A DNA stretch of 64,000 bases from Caecitellus pseudoparvulus (taxonomy: Eukaryota; Bigyra: Bicosoecida), in the NCBI GenBank assembly GCA_965644315.1, contig CBFFRQ010000064.1:1-64000 (forward strand). The letters are read 5' to 3'. A program made the position numbers and the translations under genes. Below the pieces are notes generated by a model, which saw only the letters and a program-made list of their open reading frames with translations, ran no database searches and was not told the origin of the DNA. Of this stretch, positions 21,432 to 32,873 are shown one piece after another. Numbering within the stretch: the stretch's first letter is position 1; every line of letters starts with the position of its first letter.

Positions 21432-21930
21432 GGTCAGTGGGCGCACTGTGATTTCAGGTAAGAGGGATCTGTGGTACTTGCGCAAGGAAATGCTTTGGTC
21501 GTGGGTCTGGTGCATGCAAAGGCAGTCTAGTCAGGCAAGCCTTCCAGTCTGGCATGGTCCATGGGCGAGACGCAGGCGAAGCACTGAACGTACAGGGCTA
21601 GGGGCGGAAGCCTAGAGAGCTACGTACACTGCGCATGTGTGTGGAATCAAGACAGGCGTTGAAAGTGTGGCGCCGGTCCTCCTGCTCCAGAGGGCAGCCT
21701 CTGCTTCAAGGCCGTACTCCAGCGCTGCTGGGAGACACCGCAGCTAACGCAAGACACTTTGAAAGCCAGCTCAGAAACCACACCAGGCCGTTTGTTACCC
21801 ATGCATGGTAGCAGGACGACTGGTTTCTAGGCTACCGCAGCGCTGATGCCTTCAGTGGGCGTGCCGCTTAGCTTGCTCCGCGTTTCAGCGTTTCAGGGCT
21901 AGCACTGGCTGCCGGCCGCAAGCCAGAAGC
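21432..21930. promoter_or_regulatory. Divergent intergenic region, TAT / TENT4-like
   Basis: 499 bp between two divergent starts, so it probably carries both promoters. No conserved element, tRNA or repeat is recognisable by eye. Confidence 0.5.
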
Positions 21931-24900
21931 ATGGCTGCCCACGGGCATGGTGCAGGCGCAGCTGGGTTCTGGCCGATAGTGACGCACATGCGGCCTGTGA
22001 CAGACGAGGAGTTGGGGCCAGAGCGCCTTGCACGGAGGCAGGCCGTGTGGGAGTGGTTCTGCTCCGAGCCGCCGGCACGCCGGGCCGAGGTGCGGCACTA
22101 CAAGCAGCTCGCAGGGCTCCCAGCGCCTTGGCCAGCACTGCAATGCCACCCCGCTCGTACACCACAGATTTGCACCATCAATGACGCTCAGTGGGTGGCC
22201 TGGCTCCTGCGGCTGTTCACTCAGGAGGGCAGGCGCCGCGCTGGTACGTGTGGCTGGAGCCTGGCGTAGTGGCAGCCAGCCCGCCACAACTGCAGCACAC
22301 GACACACGCCCCTGCGCGCGCCACAGGTCTGTACGTGATCTTGGATGACAAGGCCCTGCGTGGCAGCGCCTCGGCGCCTGCACAGCTTGCCCCGCGGCGG
22401 CGGCGGCGGAGGTCCAACTCCACCGGCGCCCGGCAAGGCGACGCCAGCCCTGGCGTGCTGTTCCGGTCCTGGTCAGCACTGAAGGAGACGTGCGGGGAGG
22501 ACGCGGGCATCCTGGGTGACCCTGACTTCATCCCTGCCTGCCAGGAGCTGTTGGCCGCCACGCGCGTGTGCGACAGCACCACCCTGCGGGACACCCTCAC
22601 CCTGGAGAGCAAGCTGATCCTGGAGACGGGGCGCCTGCTGACCCTGTGTCGCCACGCATCGCTGGGGCAGTTCCTCACACACGCCCCCCCCGCCCAGGAC
22701 CTGCACGTGTCCATCCTCGGCTCCATGCCGTGGCTGGGCGACGTGGGCGCCTTCGCCCTGGCCACTGCCGTGGTGGCGCGCCTGGACAGCTGCCTGCAGG
22801 CAGCCTTTGCCTCTGCCGCCAAGACGCCGCCGCCCCGTGCGCCGGCGGCCGCACACACACACACACCTCCCTGTGTCCCCGACGCCTCTGCCACTGCCGC
22901 CGTGCGCCACGCCGTGGCAGGCATTGCCCTGCGTAGCAAGACACACCTGGCCGACTACTGGGACAAGCTGCCGCTGAAGGAACGCAGGCGACTGCTGAGT
23001 GGCAAGGACTCCTCTGGGTTGCTGGGGGCGGGCTCCCGCCGGCGGCATGGGCGGCACCGGGCTCGCGTCATGCAGGTGGCCACCGCCCTGCCCACGCCGC
23101 ACGAGGCTGAGGGCAACGAGACGGACGGCGAGGGGTCGGGAGACGTGCCGGCGCCGCCGCCCACACCCACTGCCCTGCCAGCCCGGGCGCCGTCAGGGGC
23201 ATCTGCCCCCCCTGGCTCCCAGGGCGCAGCCACGGCATCCGTGTGCCACAGCAGCAACTTGAGCGGTGTGGGGGGGTGGGAGGCGCCAGGCGGTGACATG
23301 GGGGACGGCGCCAGCGAGGACGGCGCCAGCGTGCACAGCCACGCCGAGCCGGGTCTGCGTGCCGCCCTGCGCACGTGCTCTGGCAGCGAAGTCGTCACGC
23401 GCCTGTTCCTGTGCCCGCTGACGCTGGTGGAGAGTCCCGAGGACCGCGAGTGCCGCGTGCTGGGGCACCTGCTGCAGAGCTGGTGGGCTGAGAAGCACGC
23501 CATGGACCTCATCATCGCCGAGGGCGCAGCGGGGGCGACTGGCAACGGCAAGGCCAAGCGCAAGAAGCAGCGGCGGGGGCGGCGGCACACTGCGGGCAAC
23601 TTAGTGCCCTTGCGGCAGGCGCCGCCGCCGGCTGTCGCTGCCCCTGCGCCAGGGGATGCGGGAACCGCCTCCAGCTCCTCGGAGGAAGACGGTGAAGAGG
23701 GTGGCCATGCCAGCGTGCCGAGCCCGACAGCTGTACCAGCTGCACAAGGCCCCATGGTGGTGGCGGCGCCCAGCCAACCAGATGACGGAGAGGGTGGGTG
23801 GGCCACCGTGCCGCCCAGCGGCCGCCACACGCCCTCTGCGCCTGCCAGCCCCTCCCACGCCAGCGCGCCCCCCGCCACCCCCACCTGTGTCAGCGTCGGC
23901 ACCAACACGGAAGGCGGCCCCGTGAACACGCGTACATTCCAGTTCAACATCGGCCCCACGGGGGCAGCTGGGCAGGCGCTGGCCGCCACGCCGCTGTCCT
24001 CTCGCGCCACCTCAGTCGCCAGCACGGAGTTCCCGCCGACGCCCCCTGCAGGACCCGACGGCCCAGCACCACCCCCGTTGCCGACGGCGCAGGGCGGGCC
24101 GTCGCCCTTCCTGCCCCTGGCAGCCACCGTGTCCCCGGACACCGGCGCGCCACTGTGGCTGGAAGCACGCCTGCACATGGAGCTGCTGGAGTTCCAGCAG
24201 TGGTGCATCGAGGAGGCTCAGGCGCGGCGGGATGCCGAGTTGCTGCTGGTGTGGCACGTCACGCGCAAGGTGCAAGAGTGCATTCCGTCCTCTGTGGTGG
24301 ACCTGTTCGGCTCCTTTGTCACGGGGCTGGCCATTCCCTCCTCTGACGTGGACGTGCGTGTGTCAGCGCCGGCCCACCTGCACCCCATGACCAACCCCAC
24401 CTTCACACAGCAGTTCCATGCCCTCACCGCCGCCCTGCGACGGGAACGCTTCATCACCAGCATCCAGGCCGTGCCCACTGCCCAAGTGCCCGTCATCAAG
24501 CTGGTGGCTGACCCAGAGCGTGTCGCGGAGGCAGGCGGCAGCACCTCTCCGCGGAAAGGCCAGGAGGTGGGCAGCGCCACCCCCACCACCACTGCCACCT
24601 CACCTGATGAGGCTGTCCAGCGCAGCATCTGCATGGACATCACCTTCAACACGCCCGCGCACAGGGGCCGCCGCACGACGGACCTGGCGGGCAAACTCCT
24701 GAACACCAACCCCCCCCTGGCCCCCCTCGTGCTGCTGCTGAAACAGCTCACCGCAGGGCAGGGTCTCAACGACGCCTTCACGGGCGGCGTTTCCTCCTAC
24801 TGTACCTTGCTTATGGTGCAGTGCTTCTTGCAGACACGCATGCAGCACCTGGTCTGGTGCACGCCAGCAGCGCCCCCCCTGCCCCTGTACACTGGGCCCA

Positions 24901-25898
24901 TCGCCCACCGAGGCAGTGCGTACTCCCACGCGGCCCTGCAGCAGCTACGCCCCGTGCCGCTGGACCGCCTGGGCGTCGTGCGCACCACTGCCCTGCTGCA
25001 CGGCCAAGGTAACGACACGCCCGGCCTGTGGGCGGCGCAGCGCCCCAGCGCGCCGTCACCCGCGCCCCCAGCCGCTGCCTCCAGCACCTCCACACCCCCG
25101 CGCCCCCACGCTGTCCCTGTCGGCGGGCGTGAGCGTTCCTCCAGCTGGGGCGACACGCTGGGCGACGCCATGCCGCGCAAGGCCTCCCTGAGCAAAGTGG
25201 CGGCGGTGCAGCCTCACTATGGCGCCAGTGGCGGGACAGCTGCACCCCAGTTCATACCCTACCCCCACCCTGGCCCGGCGCCAGTGCCTTCAGGCAGCTC
25301 AGGGACAGGGGGAGCAGCTGCACCCTCCGGCAAGGGCGCCGGCGTGGAGGCCAGCATCCAGACCCTGCCGCCGTCCCAGCCCCTGCTGGGGCGCCTGGCC
25401 CTCATGCTGCTGCAGTTCCTGGGCGCGCACTTGGAGCCCCGCACCATGGGCTTGCACGTGCGGTGGGGCAAGCTGGTGCCCATAGCCCAGAGCATGGACC
25501 CGGTGTGGGTGCCCGACCCCTACGACACCAGCGACAACACCAACGTGGGCCGGAATGCCTTCCGCTTCCCCCAGGTGCAGGCCCTCCTGCGCCACGCCGT
25601 GCACACGCTGTGCTCCTGTGAACAGCGGGAGCTGCCGGAGCTGGGCCAGTGGATGCAGGGGCTGCCTGCTGTGCGGGCCCAGCTGCATGCGTGGCGTGTG
25701 GCGGTGCGCGGGGACAAGCGGGCTCCCCTGGCCACGGGGCCTGCTCCGCCCCAGGCAGAGGAAGAGCAGGAGATGAACGTCCCTGCCACACGCTCAGAGT
25801 ACATGCGCCTCATCGCTGCGCGCTTCCCCCTCCTGCACCGAGTGCTGCGCTTCGACGTGGGCCAGTGGGCAGACGCGCCGGCCACGGCAGGTCATTGA
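21931..25898 (+). CDS. TENT4/TRF4-like non-canonical poly(A) RNA polymerase
   Basis: Two exons, 21931-22243 and 22327-25898, join to 1,294 aa. The C-terminal half carries a nucleotidyltransferase core: the GS..G...P.SDVDV signature near residue 790 gives two metal-binding Asp, and MDITFN supplies the third. A central domain follows with LLLKQL....LNDAFTGGVSSYC, then a PAP-associated end with DPYDTSDNTNVGRNAF, the base-recognition segment of TRF4/PAPD5. Such enzymes add short A tails to nuclear RNAs for exosome decay or tail mRNAs. About 750 residues precede the catalytic core, mostly Pro/Ala/Gly-rich and basic, with no recognised domain. A further Pro/Ser-rich insertion of about 150 residues splits the C-terminal region after the central domain. 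Third positions are overwhelmingly G/C, which creates long antisense frames. Confidence 0.85.
22852..22866 (+). repeat. (CA)n microsatellite inside the TENT4-like gene
   Basis: A short CA run encoding alternating His and Thr in the low-complexity N-terminal region of the polymerase. Confidence 0.8.
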
Positions 25899-26052
25899 CT
25901 GCAGCACGCCGCATGGCGAGTCAATTTCGGTCCGCCCGCGTACCTTACGTTTGCCTATACTTCATTGTGTCCTGCCTGCACCAGGGGCGCGCCCCAGGCT
26001 GCCGCAATTCAACGCCAAGGTGTGCGGGTGCCAGTGAAGAGCAGCAGCCACC

Positions 26053-26731
26053 ATGCCGACGACGCAGCGCCAGCCGCTCACGAGAGACGCCAAGCACTAC
26101 CCGCCCAGCAACCCCGAGTTCCTCCTCCAAGGCCACTGGCTAGTGGACCACAAGCACTCCGACTCCCTGCGCAAGCACTTGCAGGCCATGGTGCGGTGCC
26201 TGAAACGTGCTCGAAACGCCGATGACCTGCCCCTCCCACGCCATCCCCCCGCCTGCCCTTGCGCAGGGTGTCAGCGAAATGGCATGTGTCGCGGGGGATA
26301 AGCTTGTCATCAGCATGATCATGCAGTTGACGAGCCAGGGACTCGAGTGCACACAGGTCAGCCAGCTAGGCACCAAGGTGTGTGCAGCGCCGGGTCCACG
26401 CGCTGCGGCTGGGCACTCCGCCCGCCCCCGCCCCATGCAGTCCCGCACCCTGCCTCCATCGTCGCCCATCGTGGAGACCCAGAAGAGTGGCAGCGCCGTG
26501 CAGTTCCTGTTGCAGAGCGCGCAGAGCGCCAGTGTGACGCTGCACATCGCCGGGCCAGGCTTCAACATCGTGGAGGACCGCAGCCTGAAGGAGGGGGACC
26601 AGGACACCCTCGTACAGAAGCTTGTCCTGCAGAAGCCGGGGGAGGATGCCTTGGTCACGACCAGGTACTTCCTGCGCCAGCACAAGCCGCCGCCGCCGCC
26701 GCCCGAGACTGCCGGCAGAGCTGCCGTTTGA
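26053..26731 (+). CDS. Small protein of unknown function, possibly Alba-like
   Basis: Three exons, 26053-26190, 26267-26377 and 26441-26731, join to 179 aa. The first exon opens MPTTQRQPLTRDAKHYPP and includes the basic HKHSDSLRKHLQAM. The second encodes GVSEMACVAGDKLVISMIM, whose spacing recalls the central part of Alba-type nucleic-acid-binding proteins; that resemblance is weak. The third exon is alternating hydrophobic/polar, then a Pro run encoded by CCG repeats. The second intron is 63 nt with no in-frame stop, so retention would only add 21 residues. The gene sits 154 bp after the TENT4-like gene and 293 bp before PP1, same strand. Function is not assigned. Confidence 0.55.
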
Positions 26732-26834
26732 CGCCTGGCGGCAAGCGAATCCTGCACGGCACGCTGCAGGGGGTGGTGAGGAGGGTCGCCTGGTCTCACT
26801 CAGTGTGCACGAGGGGGCTGTGAAGGCAGCTGGA

Positions 26835-26845
26835 GGGGGGGGGGG
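26835..26845. repeat. Homopolymer G11
   Basis: Eleven G in the spacer upstream of the PP1 gene; non-coding in my models. Confidence 0.85.
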
Positions 26846-27024
26846 CACTGGTGCTTGCTGGCTCCCGTCAGCGCTGGACGCAGGTAGCCGCTGGCTTCAA
26901 AAATGCAATCCCGAGTCAGACAAGGCTGAGCGCCATCCAGACAGACGTCCATGTGCCCAGCCACGCACCCCACCCCCTCCTGACCGCGCACGACGCTCCG
27001 CCGAGCCACACTCCTGGCACCGCC

Positions 27025-28406
<1,382 letters not shown>

Positions 28407-28440
28407 GCTGCTCCCTGCGTGCTGCCTTTGTCTCACAATG

Positions 28441-29580
28441 CTACCCCTCGCTACCACCCCCCCACGCCACTCGCCGCTCACCACCACTGCTTGACTTGCT
28501 CCGCAGGGTGCCCCCCACGCCTGCCTCCTCTGGCACCAGTGCACCGCTTGCCAACACCACCCCCGTCACAGGCGTGCTGTCCTTGGGGCGTGCTGCACGT
28601 GCAGCCCGCGCAGCCGCTGCGACATGCTGTGGCGTCGGTGGTGGCGCCGGTACAGGCATGCCCCGCCCCACACTGACCTGCACCCGAGTCGAGGCAGGCC
28701 GCTCCATGCCTGGGCCCCCCGTCGCGTAGTACCACTCGCCCACTTTGAAGGCGCCCAGGAGCAGCAGGCCTGCCCAGCGCAGCAGAGACAGCGCCCCCGC
28801 CACTGCACGCAGTCGGGATGGCTGGCCGTGGGGGTCGCTGGCTGGCTTCCGCGTGAGGCCCACGCCCAGCAGGGCCAACTGCAGAGTGGGGTACGTCCAG
28901 GCACTGCCCAAGTACCCCAGCAGGCACACCACGTCGGCGCCTGCGAGCAGGGCGGAGGCAGCGGCGGCGCCTCGGGCCAGCGTGCCAGCGTGCCCCTCCC
29001 GCTCCACCAGCTCTCGGGACCCACCCCACCTGCGCAACTTACACTTTGCATAAGCACAACCGACCTGCTTCCGGGAAGGAGGGGGGGCGTTTGGCGGTGG
29101 GTCGCTGCGGCAGGCACGCTACACGCACAGCCATGAGGATGGACGGCCCTGCTGCCGCCCAAGAACCTTCCCGGGACCCTCCTCGGAGAGGGAAGCGTCT
29201 CAATCCATGCAGTGCCTCGGACATCGTGCCGCCTGTGGCAGGTTCGCGAGGAATCCTCTGTGAGCGCCGACTCACACCAGGACAAAACCAGCGCTCAGGC
29301 GCTTACCAGAGGTCAATAGTGCCTGCAAGTGCACACTGCCCAGCGCGAGGACAAAGGCTTCGTCGCGCCATCTAGACAGTACCTGACTGCCTGGTAGCTG
29401 GCTGGAGCAAAGCTGTGCGTGGAGTGTGCGTGCTGCGGTGAGGAGGGGCAGGCAAAGACTCTGAGTTTCGCTGGCGTTTCGCACCGCTTCCCAAAAGTAC
29501 TCGAAAGCAGGCTCCAGAGCGCCCTCGACCTGAACCAAGCTCATGATCTCGTACACATTGGGGCGTGAAGCCGCGCTCAT
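28441..29580 (-). CDS. PEX12: PEX12-like peroxin lacking RING cysteines
   Basis: Three exons, 29580-29307, 29232-29129 and 29064-28441, join to 333 aa (human PEX12 is about 359). PEX12 is one of three peroxisomal membrane RING ligases that ubiquitinate and recycle the PEX5 import receptor. Support: an N-terminal RPNVYEIMSLVQVEGALEPA like the family's P-x-hFEh start, a SEALHGLRR segment, an AKCKLRRW segment matching the YLKVKLEKL region, hydrophobic helices (ADVVCLLGYLGSAW), and a late L..G.FKVGEWYYA helix followed by PAPPPTP. Where PEX12 should have its C-x-x-C..C-x-x-C RING, this frame reads Ala/Arg-rich sequence, then STPVTGVVLASGALV with no cysteines, and ends 34 bp before the PP1 stop. 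Either the RING is lost or there is a sequence error. Membership is inferred from short motifs. Confidence 0.6.
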
Positions 29581-29778
29581 GGCTGCCTGGCTCCCCACTG
29601 CACACCTGTGCTCCCAAGGACTCAACGGGCGCTGGCTCGCTGCTTGCTTGGCCTGTCCCTTCCTTGACAGGCTGGCAATTGCCTTGGTGTTGAGGCAATG
29701 CTGCGAGGTGGCAATGTAAAGACGGCTCAGCCTTGCCGTGACTGGTGGCAGGCCGTTGGGTTTGATTCTGCGTCAACG
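29581..29778. promoter_or_regulatory. Short divergent promoter region, PEX12-like / ASH gene
   Basis: 198 bp between divergent starts. It must contain both promoters unless upstream non-coding exons exist. No element is recognised. Confidence 0.45.
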
Positions 29779-32700
29779 ATGTTTCTGGGGGGCAAAAAAG
29801 GCAGCGACCCGTCGCGGTTTGCGGAGCGGCCCAAAACCCAAGACAAGCTGAGCTTTGTCACAGCCTTTCGCAGGTGATCCCATACCCTTTCATAGCCCTA
29901 CGGAGCTGGTCAAGTTGGAATTGTGCAGACGCAGCTTCGTGGGACTGCCGCTCAGCTGCGGCGGTGCTGAGACTTCCCAGGCATAAAATGCTCTTTGGAG
30001 CATCGCCGTACTTCGAGCAAGTGCTAGAGTCGTGGTACAAGCTGTGGTCACAGAAGGGAGCAGGCATGAAGGGCCAGACGGTGGCCCTGGAGCGGCCACC
30101 TACCGTTGCGCGGATTTTGAGTGCAGGCAGCTGCGGGAGTACGTTGACTCCACAGCTAGAACTGGACGACGATGAAGCAGACTTTGTGGGGATTTCAAGG
30201 GGGGGCACATCAACGCCTACTGATCCCAATGATGAGGAGCGTGAAGAAATGGAAGCTCTGCAGTTGTCCATGTCCTCTGGCTCGGCGCTGATTCTGGTGT
30301 CGCCGCTGGCGCCGACGTGGGCGGAGTCCTCCGCAGCTGCGCGGCAGACAGTGGCCCAGAGTGGCTTGAAAGTCGTGAGTGGTCGCACAAGGGCACACGC
30401 CCTGGCATGGATCAGGCGGCCCTTCCTCTCGAGTCACAGGCCTGGGGGTTCTACTGTCGCCTGCTCTCGGCCGAGCAGCAGTACACTCGTCAAGCTCTCA
30501 CGGCTGCCCAAACGCGGCACGCCTCGTCCACCATGTCATTCGAGGAGCTGTACTTCATGCTGCGAGATTTCCGCGTGGTGCCAGAGCTACTGGACAAGCA
30601 GCAGCTGGAATGGATATATCTGCGCCTCTCATGGTCTTGGAAGAAGGATGGCCAGGAGCCGGCCCAGGCTGGTGCTGGTGCAGCACACGCTGCTCTTGCC
30701 ACTGATGGCCTTACCTTCTCAGGCCTCTGTGAAGCCCTGGCTCGGGTGTCTTTGTTTGTCGTTCACAGCGAGGAATCACAGGAGCGGCTGCGGGAGCACC
30801 TGGCTTGCTTTCCACGTGAGCACTTCCCATGCTCCCCTGCGCTGGCTGCCGTGTACGCGTTGGTCTCGTACATGCAGTTGCATGACTCAGTAGCTGTGCA
30901 GCAGCTCATCAAAGTGCGGGGGCGGGAAACCAAGGACTTCATTACGAGTTCCTGTGGGAATCTAGAGCTGCAAGACGCCAGGTTGGGCGCGGTGCCGGTC
31001 GGCGAGTCGACGCTGCGTGGGCGGTGGCGGGGCAGAGCGCACAGAGTCTTCATGCGGCAACAGGCGGCTGCCGAGAAGCAGAAGATCCTCGGGCTGGCCA
31101 AGCTGGACCAAACTGAGCAAATGCTGTTCAAGAGCATGGTGTCCACTGGCCGCTGGCCGGAGGCGCAAGTTGAGGATGCCATCGCCCAGCGCGAGTCCAC
31201 GCTGAAGCATGCCAGCAAAGGCGACCTCAGGCGGAGGGCCCCTCCAAAGCCCTTCACTGTGGCTGCAGGGCCCGTGACGCTTGTGGAGGCTATGCAAAGA
31301 GTGTCCCAAGGCCATGGCCATCCCCGCAGTGCGGGCATGCGTGGCCTGCGCTTCGCAAGGCCGTCCACGGCGCCAAGCAAGGCACCGTATTCCTCGTCGC
31401 TGCGCCTGCTTCGGAGCGGCCAGCAAGGCAAGGGGCCGGGCCGCGCGCCTCAGAAACATGCAGCACGGAGTGCAGCACAAGGTGACAGCCTTGCAAGTGT
31501 GGCTCAGGAGCTTATTCCAGGCAGTGCTGACCTGCCGCTCACATCCGCGTTGGCGGGTGCCTTCCGCAGCCAGCAACGGCAGCGCATCCGCATGCCAGGT
31601 GCTCCTCCAACGGGCACAGGAGGCAACGGCCGTCGGGCTCGCGCCTCAGGCGTCTCCGTCCTCATGCGGCGCCTGGACCCAGAGGACGCCTGTCTTGAGC
31701 TGTACTCCGACAACCTGCGCGCGGAGCTGGAAGCTCTGGGTGCGGCGGTCCCAGATCACACTGGACGAGTGTCAGTTCAAGGGCGACCTTTCCCGCGCTC
31801 CCCAGCAGAGGGTGGCGATGCTGTAGCTTCGGCTGCCCAGAGTGTAGCGCAGCACAGTACTCACGGCGGCGGTGGCTCCAGCACAGCCCACCAGCGCAAC
31901 AGTGCGTCGCCGAGGTCCAGCACGCACCAGACCACGCTAGGACTTGACATGCCGGCGTGGCGAGCGCTTCCAACGCTGTGTTTCGCGTGTGGCCAAGTCG
32001 GTGCTGGCATTCCCTGCCGCTACAAACTCGCCATCACCAATATAAGCTCAGTCCTTGTGCAATTTGAGGCACAGTGGAGCGGCCCACCCTGCGTGGCGCT
32101 CAAGTTCGCCAGTCGACCCATCGCGCCAGGGCTGCGGGAAGATGTAGACATCCTCCTCCGTTCAGCAGCTCCAGGGGCAGTGTCAGGTCATATCCACATC
32201 ACTGCTCGCTGCTCCCGTGGGGAGGGGACAGTGCAGCGCGTCCGGGTGCCCCTGCGTGCCACAGTCACCTCCCCCTCCTCGCTGCAGTACCAGTGGCAAG
32301 TGATGCACCACAAGCTGACCCCATCGCCACAGGCTGCAGCACAGCTGAGCGTCTTCCCTGGGCAGGCAAGCACCAGCGGAGGCAACGCAGGCAGGCGCGC
32401 AGTGGATGTGCCGCCTCCGTTCTCCAGTGCGGGGTCACCCCTGCACCCGGTCTCAGCAAGAGCTGCTGCACTTGTGGCCCAGCAGGGTGAGCCTGGCGCT
32501 GATCCTCAGACGCGCGTGCATGGCGAGGATTCTTCAGTGCTGCGACCAGGCGTACTGAGCCTGCAGCAGCGTGTGGAGGCGATGCAAGCGAGCGCCAGTG
32601 CCAAGCAGCGCATCGTGGGGCAGCTCCGGTCTCACGCGCTGCAGCAATCGAGCGCACTGCATGGACTCGGCGTGGCAGGGAGCCTGTTCCGCAGCATGGA

Positions 32701-32839
32701 GGCTTTTGCGCCGGATGGCATTCTCAGCGGGCACCACGCCGGCACGTCTCTGCAGCGCCGACTGCACAGCCTTCACGCCAGCAGACCGCGAAGCGCTGCA
32801 CCCCTGCGCAGCATTGGAGCCCTAGGCAAGGCTCTCTGA
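29779..32839 (+). CDS. Predicted ciliary ASH/PapD-like domain protein
   Basis: Three exons, 29779-29873, 29981-30374 and 30440-32839, join to 962 aa. The first donor (GTGATC) is non-consensus, so the N-terminus is less certain; it reads MFLGGKKGSDPSRF. Residues 165-300 are helical and Trp/Tyr-rich (FEELYFMLRDFRVVPELL). After a basic Ser/Gly-rich middle there is an Ig-like module at about residues 675-770 with the F-G-x-V...KLAITNIS pattern of ASH (ASPM-SPD2-Hydin) domains, typical of centrosomal and ciliary proteins. The C-terminal 190 residues are low complexity with a short helical SLQQRVEAMQ segment. It is tail to tail, 34 bp apart, with a CFAP184-like gene, which supports a ciliary role. 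The exact family is unknown; MSP-domain proteins of other function are possible. Confidence 0.65.
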
Positions 32840-32873
32840 TGAGGCACCCAACCCACTGGGTCTGAATGCATTG

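Noticed and set aside
22955-24208. 417-aa minus-strand frame
   Set aside because: Antisense to the low-complexity part of the TENT4-like gene.
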